Source: Bradyrhizobium manausense
GTDB lineage: Bacteria; Pseudomonadota; Alphaproteobacteria; Rhizobiales; Xanthobacteraceae
Reading direction: 5' to 3'
DNA length: 64,000 nucleotides
Assembly: GCF_018131105.1 (NCBI RefSeq)
Contig: NZ_JAFCJI010000002.1
Span: 992,001-1,056,000, forward strand
The notes under the pieces are model-generated. The model saw nothing but the letters and a program-made list of their open reading frames with translations. It was not told where the DNA came from and made no database searches. Position 1 is the stretch's first letter; every line of letters starts with the position of its first letter. Both the position numbers and the translations under genes were made by a program. This document shows positions 43,465 to 51,484 of the stretch, piece after piece.

Positions 43465-44196
43465 CTACGAAGTCTTCATTGTGTGGATGCCGCATTCTGT
43501 CTTGGCGCGGCCACGCCAGCGACCCGCGCGCTCATCCTCGCCTTCGGCCGTTCTGCTCGTACAAGGCATACACCCAACCGAGCGAAAACCCGACGCCGCA
43601 AGCGGGTGACGCGGCAATTTGGCGCGGACGAAAATCGCTTCGAGTTCCTCACGCGAGACATTTGCGAACGGGTTGAATTTCAAACGTGCGCCATCATCCT
43701 CGACGACCGGAATGTCGGTGCGCGCATTGCCCTGAAAACGCTTGCGACCGTTGAGCCAGGCCGAAAACGGCTTGAGCGCACGCGTCAGCGGTTCCACCTT
43801 GCGGATACGGCAGCAGGCGTCGGGATCGGAGAACCAGAGCTCGCGGTCGGGATCGTCGCGCGTCAGCGTCTCCTCGGCCGGCTGGATCGAGCGAACGTCC
43901 GTCAAGCCCAGCGTTGCGATCAGCGTGTCGCGATAGGCGAGCGTCTCCTCGAACAGCCAGCCGGTGTCGAGAAAGATCACGGGAATGGCCGGATCGACAT
44001 CCGCCATCACCTTGAGCAGCGTCGCCGATTCCGTGCCGAAGGACGACACCAGCGCAAGCTTCTCGCGCCCGACCGCCTTCAGAGCAGCAGCGATGACCTC
44101 AGCGGGCGAGGCATCGCGCAGCGCGCGGTCCAGCTCCACGGCCGAAGGCGGCGGAGAAGTGGACGCTGATGTGGCCTGAGACGCGGTGGCGTTCAC
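43465..44196 (-). CDS. cysH: Phosphoadenylyl-/adenylyl-sulfate reductase, [4Fe-4S] APS type
   Basis: A 243-residue reductase forming sulfite from activated sulfate. The P-loop-like ATP-PP core is VSSFGTESATLLKVMADVDPAIPVIFLDTGWLF. The cysteines DACCRIRK (C128, C129) and GCMPCT (C209, C212) match the [4Fe-4S] set that distinguishes APS reductases from enterobacterial PAPS reductases. The catalytic cysteine is in ECGIH (C235). This is the family's most telling feature here, because the cluster also encodes an APS kinase. The start overlaps the DUF934 stop by four bases. Confidence 0.94.
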   Translation of the reverse strand: MNATASQATSASTSPPPSAVELDRALRDASPAEVIAAALKAVGREKLALVSSFGTESATLLKVMADVDPAIPVIFLDTGWLFEETLAYRDTLIATLGLTDVRSIQPAEETLTRDDPDRELWFSDPDACCRIRKVEPLTRALKPFSAWLNGRKRFQGNARTDIPVVEDDGARLKFNPFANVSREELEAIFVRAKLPRHPLAASGFRSVGCMPCTSRTAEGEDERAGRWRGRAKTECGIHTMKTS

Positions 44197-44708
44197 GTGC
44201 CGACACCCTCGGAGTGACGCAACTGCATCCGCCGGTGCAGCGCCGTGATTCGGCCGTCGCCGGTCGGCTGGTAGAACACCGAGTAGCGCTTCGCGGTCTG
44301 CATGAAGGCTTCCGCGTCAGCCTGCTTCTTGACCTCGAAGGAGTCGAAGCCGGCGCGCAGCATGAACACGAACTGGTCGCGCAGGATCTGGCCTGTCGCA
44401 CGCAGATCGCCCCGATAGTTGTAACGCTCGCGCAGCAGCCGCGCCTGACTATAGGCACGTCCGTCGCGGAAGGTCGGAAACACCAGAGCAACCGTGGCGA
44501 CCTTGCCGAGATAGGGTACGAGCTCGTCGATGTCGCGGTTGTTCGGCCAGATCACGCCGACCTTGCCGGCGCGCTTGAGCAGCACATCCGCCTCGCCGAC
44601 GAAGCGCTCGGCCGGAACCAGGATGTCGCCGCCCTCGGGCAGCGGCGTGTCGACGGCCAGCTTGACGAAGCTGTCGTCGACGATCTTCCCGCCCTTAACG
44701 AGTGGCAT
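44193..44708 (-). CDS. DUF934 family protein of sulfate assimilation
   Basis: A 171-residue protein whose family is conserved between cysI and cysH in many proteobacteria. Segments include MPLVKGGKIVDDSFVKL, VWP-type GVIWPNNRDIDELVPYLG, and ALVFPTFRDGRAYSQARLLRERYNYRGDLRATGQILRDQFVFMLRAGFDSFEV. Its biochemical role is not known, but the genomic association suggests a part in sulfite reduction or regulation. ATG 44708 overlaps cysI by 14 bases. Confidence 0.9.
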   Translation of the reverse strand: MPLVKGGKIVDDSFVKLAVDTPLPEGGDILVPAERFVGEADVLLKRAGKVGVIWPNNRDIDELVPYLGKVATVALVFPTFRDGRAYSQARLLRERYNYRGDLRATGQILRDQFVFMLRAGFDSFEVKKQADAEAFMQTAKRYSVFYQPTGDGRITALHRRMQLRHSEGVGT

Positions 44709-46350
44709 AGACGCGCTCCTTGAAGGGTTCGACGCCAAGGCGCTTCACCGTGTCCATGAACAGTTCTTCCGGCCGCTCGCGCAGCGCCAGATAGGCTTCC
44801 ACGACGTCCTCGATGACGTCGGCGACTTCGTCGAATTTCACACCCGGGCCGATCAATGTCCCGAGCGCAGCGCCCTCATCGGCGCGGCCGCCGATGGTGA
44901 TCTGATAGACCTCCTCGCCGTTCTTCTCGACGCCGAGAATGCCGATATGGCCGACATGGTGGTGGCCGCAGGCGTTGATGCAGCCCGAGATGTTGATGTG
45001 CAGACGGCCGATCAGGTTGGCGAGCTCGTGGTTGGCGAAACGCCGCGTCAGCTCCTGCGCGATCGGGATCGAGCGCGCATTGGCCAGCGAGCAATAGTCG
45101 AGGCCCGGGCAGGCGATGATGTCGGTGATCAGATTGACGTTGGGCGTCGCCAGGCCGAGCTTGTCGAGCGCCTTCCACAGTGCCGGCAAATCGCGCTTGG
45201 CGACGTGCGGCAGCGCGAGGTTCTGCTCATGACCGACTCGGATCTCGCCGAAGGAGTATTTGTCGGCGAGATCGGCGAGCGCATCCATCTGCTCGGCGGT
45301 GGCATCGCCCGGGGGCTTGCCGATCGGCTTCAGCGAGATGGTGACGATGGAGTAGCCCTGGACCTTGTGCGGGGCGACCGAGTTCTTCCGCCATGCCTCG
45401 AAGTCGGGATCGGCCGCCGCCTGGCGCAACTCGTCCGGCATGTGCGGCAGCTTCTCGTAGGACGGATAGCTGAACCGCGAGCGGATGTCCTCGATCACCT
45501 CGTCGTCGATCTGGAGCGAGGAATTGCGGATGTGCTGCCATTCCTCCTCGACCTCGCGCGAGAATTTTTCGATGCCGAGCTCGTGCACCAGGATCTTGAT
45601 GCGCGCCTTGTAAATGTTATCGCGCCGGCCATACTGATTGTAGACGCGCAGGATCGCCTCGATATAGCTGAGGATATCGCGGCCATGCACGAAGTGCTTG
45701 ATGGTCTTGGCGATGAACGGCGTGCGGCCGAGACCGCCGCCGACCAGGACCTCGAAGCCGGTCTCGCCCTTCTCGTTCCTGATCAGCTTGAGCCCGATGT
45801 CGTGGATCTTGATCGCGGCGCGGTCATGGTCCGACGCGGTGATCGCGATCTTGAACTTGCGCGGCAGGAACGAGAATTCCGGGTGCAGCGTGGTGTGCTG
45901 GCGGATCAGCTCCGACCAGATGCGCGGATCCTCGATCTCGCCGGGTGCGACGCCGGCCCACTGGTCCGAGGTGACGTTGCGCATGTTGTTGCCGGAGGTC
46001 TGCATCGCATGGATGCCGACCTTGGCGAGATCGGCCAGCGCATCCGGAAGCTCGGCGAGCTTGATCCAGTTGAACTGGATGTTCTGCCGCGTGGTGAAGT
46101 GGCCGTAGCCGCGATCGTATTTGCGCGCGACATGGGCGAGGGCCCGCAACTGGTTCGTCGCCAGCGTCCCGTAGGGAATCGCGACGCGGAACATGTAGGC
46201 GTGCAGCTGCAGGTAGACGCCGTTCTGGAGCCGCAGGAGCTTGAACTCATCCTCGGTGAGCTCGCCCGAGAGGCGGCGCTTCACCTGGTCGCGGAACTCC
46301 GAGACGCGCTCGTTGACGAGCGTGCGGTCGATTTCATCGTAAGCATACAT
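44695..46350 (-). CDS. cysI: Sulfite/nitrite reductase hemoprotein (CysI-like)
   Basis: A 551-residue siroheme/[4Fe-4S] reductase converting sulfite to sulfide. The cluster cysteines are CPGLDYC (C414, C420) and CINACG (C457, C461), and substrate/siroheme-binding regions include GRGYGHFTTRQNIQFNWI and TSGNNMRNVTSD. No CysJ flavoprotein is nearby, so electrons likely come from ferredoxin. Family assignment to sulfite rather than nitrite reductase rests on the cys context. Confidence 0.93.
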   Translation of the reverse strand: MYAYDEIDRTLVNERVSEFRDQVKRRLSGELTEDEFKLLRLQNGVYLQLHAYMFRVAIPYGTLATNQLRALAHVARKYDRGYGHFTTRQNIQFNWIKLAELPDALADLAKVGIHAMQTSGNNMRNVTSDQWAGVAPGEIEDPRIWSELIRQHTTLHPEFSFLPRKFKIAITASDHDRAAIKIHDIGLKLIRNEKGETGFEVLVGGGLGRTPFIAKTIKHFVHGRDILSYIEAILRVYNQYGRRDNIYKARIKILVHELGIEKFSREVEEEWQHIRNSSLQIDDEVIEDIRSRFSYPSYEKLPHMPDELRQAAADPDFEAWRKNSVAPHKVQGYSIVTISLKPIGKPPGDATAEQMDALADLADKYSFGEIRVGHEQNLALPHVAKRDLPALWKALDKLGLATPNVNLITDIIACPGLDYCSLANARSIPIAQELTRRFANHELANLIGRLHINISGCINACGHHHVGHIGILGVEKNGEEVYQITIGGRADEGAALGTLIGPGVKFDEVADVIEDVVEAYLALRERPEELFMDTVKRLGVEPFKERVYATR

Positions 46351-46361
46351 AAGCGAAAGCC

Positions 46362-46679
46362 TTAAACCTGGGCCGACTGCCCGATGGTCACGCCGGTGAG
46401 GCGGATCTGTTCGCGCAGATTGCCGGGCTCGACCTTGCCGTCCTCGCCGACCTGCACCGGAGCGATATAGGCACCCACGGCGCCGACGTCATCGGCCACG
46501 GACTCCGCAAGCAACGCTTTGGCCTCGTCGGAATTGCGCACGATCGCGGCTTCCGAGAGGTCCGCGGACCAGCTCTTGGCGGCCGTGCGGTACACCACGA
46601 TGCCGTCCCAGGTACGGTTGGCGGTCACGACCGAGGGGCCGGCGATTTTGATCTTCTTCTGTTCAAGCGGGGAGGTCAT
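46362..46679 (-). CDS. DUF2849 family protein
   Basis: A 105-residue protein of the DUF2849 family found between cysG and cysI in alphaproteobacteria. Recognisable segments are VVTANRTWDGIVVYRTAAKSWSADLSEAAI and GAYIAPVQV. It has no known biochemical role; the fixed position suggests an accessory role in sulfite reduction. It overlaps the cysG stop by four bases. Confidence 0.88.
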   Translation of the reverse strand: MTSPLEQKKIKIAGPSVVTANRTWDGIVVYRTAAKSWSADLSEAAIVRNSDEAKALLAESVADDVGAVGAYIAPVQVGEDGKVEPGNLREQIRLTGVTIGQSAQV

Positions 46680-48112
46680 TCGGCTGCATCCAATAGGTCA
46701 GAGATGAGTTGAGCTGAGTTCTTTTCGGGGGTTTGGCGGAGAAGCGACCCGGCATGCCGGACCACGTCGCCGATGATGAGGATGGCGGGACCGCCATTGG
46801 TCTGCCGCACGAGTTCGGGCAGGTCACGGAGTGTGCCGATCGCGCCCTGCGCATCCGGCCGCGTCACGCGGGCAAACACGCCGACGGGCGTCTCCGGCGA
46901 ACGGCCGGCGGCGAACAGGCCCGCACGCACGGCAGGCGCGGCGGTCATACCCATGTAGACCACAACGGTCATCTTCGTATCGGTCAGCGTCGACCAGTCG
47001 ACGGTCTCCGCATCGCGCGCCTTGTGCGCGGTGAGGAACGTGATGCGGGTCGCCTCATGACGGTAGGTGAGCGGCACCTCGAAATCAGCGGCGCCGCCGA
47101 GCCCTGCGGTGATGCCGGGAATAATCGAATAGGCGATGCCGGCTGTGCGCAGCGCTTCAACCTCTTCACCGCCGCGACCAAACACGAAGGGATCTCCGCC
47201 CTTCAGCCGCACCACGCGCTGACCTGCCTGCGCGGCTTCGATCATGCGCTTGTTGATGGCGTCCTGGCCGATACCGGGCTTGCCGATGCGGCGGCCGACC
47301 GGAATGCGCGTGGTGTCGCGGCGGATGCGATCGAGAATCTCAGGCGAGACCAGCTCGTCGTGGAACACGATGTCGGCGTCCTGCAACGCGCGCAGCGCCT
47401 TGATGGTGAGCAAATCGGGATCGCCGGGGCCGGCGCCGACCAGCGCGACGGAGCCTTCCGGCTTGTCAGCGCGCGCAAACGCAGACGGATCGGAAATCGC
47501 GTTGAGCGCAGCGTCCGCCTCGTCCTTGCGGCCGGCCAGCACGGAGGCGCCGATAGGACCATCGATGACGCGCTCCCAGAAGCGGCGGCGCAGCGGAAAT
47601 TCGGCGATGCGCCCGTTGATGGATTTGCGGAAGCCGCCGATGAACTCGGCCAGTTCGCCGATGCGCGCGGGCAGCAGCGCCTCGATCTTCTCGCGCACGC
47701 GCCGCGCCACCACCGGCGAGGCGCCGCCGGTCCCGACCGCGACCACGACATCGCCGCGATCGACGATCGCCGGGAAGATGAAGCTGGAATGTTCGAGATC
47801 GTCCATGACGTTGACGGGCAGGCCGAGCGATTTCGCCCGCGCCGACATCGCCACACCAACATCGCCTGCGCCCGCGCAGACGATGGCAATGACGCCGGCG
47901 AGATCGGCAGTCAAAGGATCGTCCGCTGCGACGTCGATCCGCGCGGCGTCTTCGGAGCTCAGACCCAGATCCTGATTGCCGTCGATCATATGCACGCGGA
48001 TGCGCGCGCCGGCGGCGGCGAGCACGCGCAATTTTGCGCGCAAAAGCTCACCCGCGCCGATGAGAACCACCGGGCCGGCCTTGAGATCGAGGAACACCGG
48101 CAAGAACCGCAT
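46676..48112 (-). CDS. cysG: Siroheme synthase (CysG, multifunctional)
   Basis: A 478-residue fusion. The N-terminal half (about 1-150) is the precorrin-2 dehydrogenase/ferrochelatase domain, with the NAD-binding GAGELLRAKLRVLAAAGARI. The C-terminal half (about 215-460) is uroporphyrinogen-III methyltransferase, with VGAGPGDPDLLTIKALRALQDADIVFHDELVS and the VRLKGGDPFVFGRGGEE motif. It makes the siroheme cofactor for the downstream sulfite reductase. It is the first gene of the minus-strand cys set and is divergent from cysD. Confidence 0.95.
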   Translation of the reverse strand: MRFLPVFLDLKAGPVVLIGAGELLRAKLRVLAAAGARIRVHMIDGNQDLGLSSEDAARIDVAADDPLTADLAGVIAIVCAGAGDVGVAMSARAKSLGLPVNVMDDLEHSSFIFPAIVDRGDVVVAVGTGGASPVVARRVREKIEALLPARIGELAEFIGGFRKSINGRIAEFPLRRRFWERVIDGPIGASVLAGRKDEADAALNAISDPSAFARADKPEGSVALVGAGPGDPDLLTIKALRALQDADIVFHDELVSPEILDRIRRDTTRIPVGRRIGKPGIGQDAINKRMIEAAQAGQRVVRLKGGDPFVFGRGGEEVEALRTAGIAYSIIPGITAGLGGAADFEVPLTYRHEATRITFLTAHKARDAETVDWSTLTDTKMTVVVYMGMTAAPAVRAGLFAAGRSPETPVGVFARVTRPDAQGAIGTLRDLPELVRQTNGGPAILIIGDVVRHAGSLLRQTPEKNSAQLISDLLDAAE

Positions 48113-48255
48113 TCGATACTCGCTTCCCCCACATCCGGGGTTGACTGGAATTATTTTCTATATATGTGTCGTTTCGAGCGCGCAAAGAGAAAATTTTTTC
48201 TTCTCTTCGGCACCGCAACTATAGAATTTTCGCCTCCAAACGCAAAGTGGCAGAG
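48113..48255. promoter_or_regulatory. AT-rich divergent cysG/cysD regulatory region
   Basis: Strongly AT-rich compared with its surroundings. It contains the inverted repeat AAGAGAA (48185-48191) / TTCTCTT (48201-48207) and the runs TTATTTTCTATATATG and CTATAGAATTTTCG. This is the plausible joint promoter/operator of both cys transcripts. A CysB/Cbl-type regulator would be expected, but no regulator gene is nearby. Confidence 0.55.
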
Positions 48256-49143
48256 ATGCATCTTCTCAGGACCGATTCCGGCGCAGATGGGCTGGGTTTC
48301 GCAGCTTCCGTTTCCGAGCAAAACGCGATCGAGCAGACCGCTCCCAGCATGGATCATCTCGACCAGCTCGAGGCCCAGAGCATCTACATTTTTCGCGAGG
48401 CCTTTGCCCGTTTGAAGAAGATTGCCCTGCTGTGGTCGCTCGGCAAGGACTCCAACGTGATGATCTGGCTGGCGCGAAAGGCGTTCTTCGGCCGCGTGCC
48501 GTTCCCGGCGCTTCATGTCGACACCGGCAAGAAGTTTCCGGAGATGTACCGGTTCCGCGATCACTACGGGAAGGAGTGGGAGCTCGACCTGCGCGTCGAA
48601 CCCTGCCCGCCCATCGACGCCGTCGACCCAACGCTGCCGCCGGCCGCCCGTTCCGCCGCGCGCAAGACCGAAGGCCTCAAGATGGCACTCGGCAAATATG
48701 GTTTTGACGGCCTGATCGCTGGCATTCGCCGCGACGAGGAAGCCACCCGCGCCAAGGAGCGCGTGTTCTCGCCGCGCGGCCTCGAAGGCAATTGGGACGT
48801 GCGCGATCAGCCGCCGGAGTTCTGGGATCATTTCAACGCATCGCCGCCGCAGGGCGCGCATTTGCGTATCCACCCGATCCTGCATTGGACCGAGTCCGAC
48901 ATCTGGGCCTACACCAAGCGCGAGAACATCCCGATCATCCCGCTCTATCTCTCGCAGAACGGCAAGCGCTATCGCTCGCTGGGCGACCAGGACATCACCA
49001 ATCCGGTCGCCTCGACCGCGTCGAACATCGACGAGATCCTGGCCGAGCTCGAGCAGACCAAGGTGCCGGAGCGTGCTGGCCGCGCGCTTGACCACGAGAC
49101 CGAGGACGCTTTCGAGCGCCTGCGCGTCGCCGGCTATCTCTGA
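48256..49143 (+). CDS. cysD: Sulfate adenylyltransferase small subunit
   Basis: A 295-residue ATP sulfurylase subunit forming APS from sulfate and ATP. The core is LLWSLGKDSNVMIWLARKAFFGRVPFPALHVDTGKKFPEMYRFRD (PP-loop SxGKDS), and ALFIGIRRDEEATRAKER-type and GRYRSLGDQD regions are characteristic. ATG 48256 is chosen as the first in frame after the AT-rich promoter; M at 48349 (MDHLDQLEAQS) aligns with shorter homologues and may be the real start. It is followed by cysNC 20 bases later. Confidence 0.95.
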   Translation: MHLLRTDSGADGLGFAASVSEQNAIEQTAPSMDHLDQLEAQSIYIFREAFARLKKIALLWSLGKDSNVMIWLARKAFFGRVPFPALHVDTGKKFPEMYRFRDHYGKEWELDLRVEPCPPIDAVDPTLPPAARSAARKTEGLKMALGKYGFDGLIAGIRRDEEATRAKERVFSPRGLEGNWDVRDQPPEFWDHFNASPPQGAHLRIHPILHWTESDIWAYTKRENIPIIPLYLSQNGKRYRSLGDQDITNPVASTASNIDEILAELEQTKVPERAGRALDHETEDAFERLRVAGYL

Positions 49144-49163
49144 TCCAAGGACGCATCGCGGTC

Positions 49164-51080
49164 ATGAACATGCTCGTCACCCCCACCTCGCCCGCCACGC
49201 CGAACGGCACCACGCGTCCCCAGGTCCGCATCGTCATCGTCGGTCATGTCGATCACGGCAAGTCGACGCTGGTCGGCCGCCTTTTGCATGAGACCGGCAG
49301 CCTGCCCGACGGCAAGCTCGAGATGCTCAAGGCCGTCAGCGCACGGCGCGGCATGCCGTTCGAATGGTCGTTCCTGCTCGACGCGCTGCAGACCGAGCGC
49401 GACCAGGGCATCACCATCGACACCACACAGATCCGCTTCCGCACCAATTCGCGCGACATCGTGCTGATCGACGCGCCTGGCCACGCCGAATTCCTGCGCA
49501 ACATGATCACCGGCGCCTCGCAGGCCGACGGCGCGGTGCTGATCATCGACGCACTGGAAGGCGTGCGCGACCAGACCCGCCGGCACGGCTATCTGCTGCA
49601 TCTGCTCGGCGTGAAGCAGGTCGCCGTCGTCGTCAACAAGATGGACCGCGTCGATTTCTCCGCTGAACGTTTCAAGGACATCAGCGACGAGATTTCGGCG
49701 CACCTCAATGGCCTCGGTGTGACGCCGACGGCCGTGATCCCGATCTCCGCGCGCGACGGCGACGGCGTTGCGGAGCGCACCGATCGCATCTCCTGGTACA
49801 ACGGACCGACCGTGGTCGAGGCGCTCGACCAGCTCGAGCCAGCGCGGCCGCTCGAGGCACTCGCGCTGCGCCTGCCGGTGCAGGCGATCTACAAGTTCGA
49901 CGACCGCCGCATCGTCGCGGGACGCATCGAATCCGGCAGCCTGGTTGCCGGCGACGAGATCGTGATCATGCCCGCCGGAAAGATCGCCAGGATCAAGACC
50001 GTCGAGAGCTGGCCGGTGACGCCGGTGGCGGGACGCCAAGGCGCCGGCCGCTCGGTCGGTATCACGCTCGACCGCGAATTGTTCATCGAGCGCGGCGATA
50101 TCGTCGCGCATGTCGGCACCGCCCCGCGCGAAACGCGCCGCCTGCGCGCGCGTATTTTCTGGCTCCACGACAAGCCACTCGCCAAGGGCGACCAGTTGCT
50201 GGTGCGCTGCGGACCGAAGGAAAGCCGCGCTACGGTCGTTGCCATCGAAAAGGCGGTCGACCCCGGCGAACTCTCGAGCAGCGAGAACAAGGCGATCAGC
50301 CGCAACCATGTCGGCGAGATCGACATTTCGCTTTCGAACCCGATTGCGACCGATCCCTACACCGAAAATCCGCGGACCGGCCGTCTCGTGATCGAGGTTT
50401 CCGGGCGCATCGCCGGTGGCGGCCTGGTGCTGTCGGTCGATGCTGGCCAACGCGCCGTACCTGTCGATATCGTGCCGGTGGAATCGGCGCTGCGTCCCGA
50501 CGAGCGCTCCGCGCGCTATCGCCACAACGGTGCGGTGGTCTGGCTCACGGGCTTGCCGGCCTCCGGCAAGTCGACACTGGCGAAGGCGCTGGAGCGTCGT
50601 CTGTTTACCAATGGCGGCTCGCCGATCCTGCTCGACGGCGACACGCTGCGCGCCGGGCTCAACAGCGATCTCGGCTTCTCCGCCGCCGATCGCAGCGAGA
50701 ACATCCGCCGCCTCGCCGAGGTCGCCACACATCTTGCGCGCAACGGCCACATCGCCATCGTCGCCGCAGTCTCCCCGGCGCGCGAGGATCGCGCCACCGC
50801 GCGCCGCATCGCCGACACCGCATTCCGCGAGATCCATGTCGCGACGCCAGCCGAGGTGTGCGAAGAGCGCGATCCCAAGGGCCATTACAAGAAGGCCCGC
50901 TCCGGCGCGCTGGCGTCATTCACCGGCATCGGCAACGACTACGAGCGGCCCGAAGCGGCCGAGCTCGCGATCGACACGTCGACGCGGTCGGTTGCCGAGG
51001 CAGCAGACGAGATCGAGCAGATGCTGAAGACATCAGGGGTGCTGTTCGACGAACTCGTGGACCTCGCCGCGAATATTTGA
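49164..51080 (+). CDS. cysNC: Bifunctional sulfate adenylyltransferase subunit 1 / APS kinase
   Basis: A 638-residue fusion. The N-terminal CysN GTPase (about 20-450) shows GHVDHGKS, DAPGHAEF and NKMD; GTP hydrolysis drives APS synthesis with CysD. The C-terminal CysC APS kinase (about 455-638) shows WLTGLPASGKSTLAKALERRLF and DGDTLRAGLNSDLGFS, and phosphorylates APS to PAPS. The fusion is known from NodQ and many alphaproteobacteria. Since CysH here resembles an APS reductase, the PAPS branch may supply sulfotransferases. Confidence 0.95.
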   Translation: MNMLVTPTSPATPNGTTRPQVRIVIVGHVDHGKSTLVGRLLHETGSLPDGKLEMLKAVSARRGMPFEWSFLLDALQTERDQGITIDTTQIRFRTNSRDIVLIDAPGHAEFLRNMITGASQADGAVLIIDALEGVRDQTRRHGYLLHLLGVKQVAVVVNKMDRVDFSAERFKDISDEISAHLNGLGVTPTAVIPISARDGDGVAERTDRISWYNGPTVVEALDQLEPARPLEALALRLPVQAIYKFDDRRIVAGRIESGSLVAGDEIVIMPAGKIARIKTVESWPVTPVAGRQGAGRSVGITLDRELFIERGDIVAHVGTAPRETRRLRARIFWLHDKPLAKGDQLLVRCGPKESRATVVAIEKAVDPGELSSSENKAISRNHVGEIDISLSNPIATDPYTENPRTGRLVIEVSGRIAGGGLVLSVDAGQRAVPVDIVPVESALRPDERSARYRHNGAVVWLTGLPASGKSTLAKALERRLFTNGGSPILLDGDTLRAGLNSDLGFSAADRSENIRRLAEVATHLARNGHIAIVAAVSPAREDRATARRIADTAFREIHVATPAEVCEERDPKGHYKKARSGALASFTGIGNDYERPEAAELAIDTSTRSVAEAADEIEQMLKTSGVLFDELVDLAANI

Positions 51081-51484
51081 GGCGGGCTTTCCGCCGGTAG
51101 GCGCACGGGCCACCATGCAGGCAGTGCGTTCCCTCCCCCCTTGCGGGGGAGGGCTAGGGAGAGGGGTCCACACGGGGACTCCCTTCGTCAGCTGAAACAA
51201 CGCCGAACTCACCTGCACCTTTTCCTGGGCCACCCCTCTCCCCCGCCCTCCCCCGCAAGGGGGGAGGGAGCGCAGTCGTGCGCATAGCAAGGAGCCCAGC
51301 TCGATCACTTGTAAAAAGCGTCACTTCCCCACCTCGCCTTGACATTTTGACAAGCTCCCGGGGGTCTTCTCACCGCCCCGATTTTGGGGCTAATAGGTCG
51401 CGAAAGCCGCCCCGAATGGGCGCATTTTGCTGCTGTTGGGTCAAAAGCAGCCAAAAACAGCCATTTCCAACAAGAAAGACCATC
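51081..51484. other. 404-base intergenic region before malate synthase
   Basis: No gene is seen. It contains the family E palindrome (51129-51271), and further on TTGACATTTTGACAAG near 51340, then a leader with a possible hairpin (GCTGTT 51432 / AACAGC 51456) just before glcB. The glcB promoter is presumably within 51330-51480. Confidence 0.5.
51129..51271. repeat. Intergenic palindromic repeat, family E
   Basis: The left arm TTCCCTCCCCCCTTGCGGGG pairs with the right arm CCCCGCAAGGGGGGAGGGAG, and inner GGGAGAGGGGT pairs with ACCCCTCTCCC. The two sides are about 90 bases apart. It lies between cysNC and glcB, both plus strand. Confidence 0.85.

Noticed and set aside
44530..46365. Plus-strand open frame of 611 codons
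   Set aside because: Antisense to cysI and DUF934; the cysI signature cysteines are clear on the other strand.
46733..48415. Plus-strand open frame of 560 codons
   Set aside because: Antisense to cysG and crossing the AT-rich promoter; no domain.
49134..50885. Minus-strand open frame of 583 codons
   Set aside because: Antisense to cysNC, low complexity, no domain.
51432..51461. Possible hairpin (GCTGTT / AACAGC) in the glcB leader
   Set aside because: The stem is only six base pairs with an 18-base loop, too weak to call a riboswitch or attenuator.
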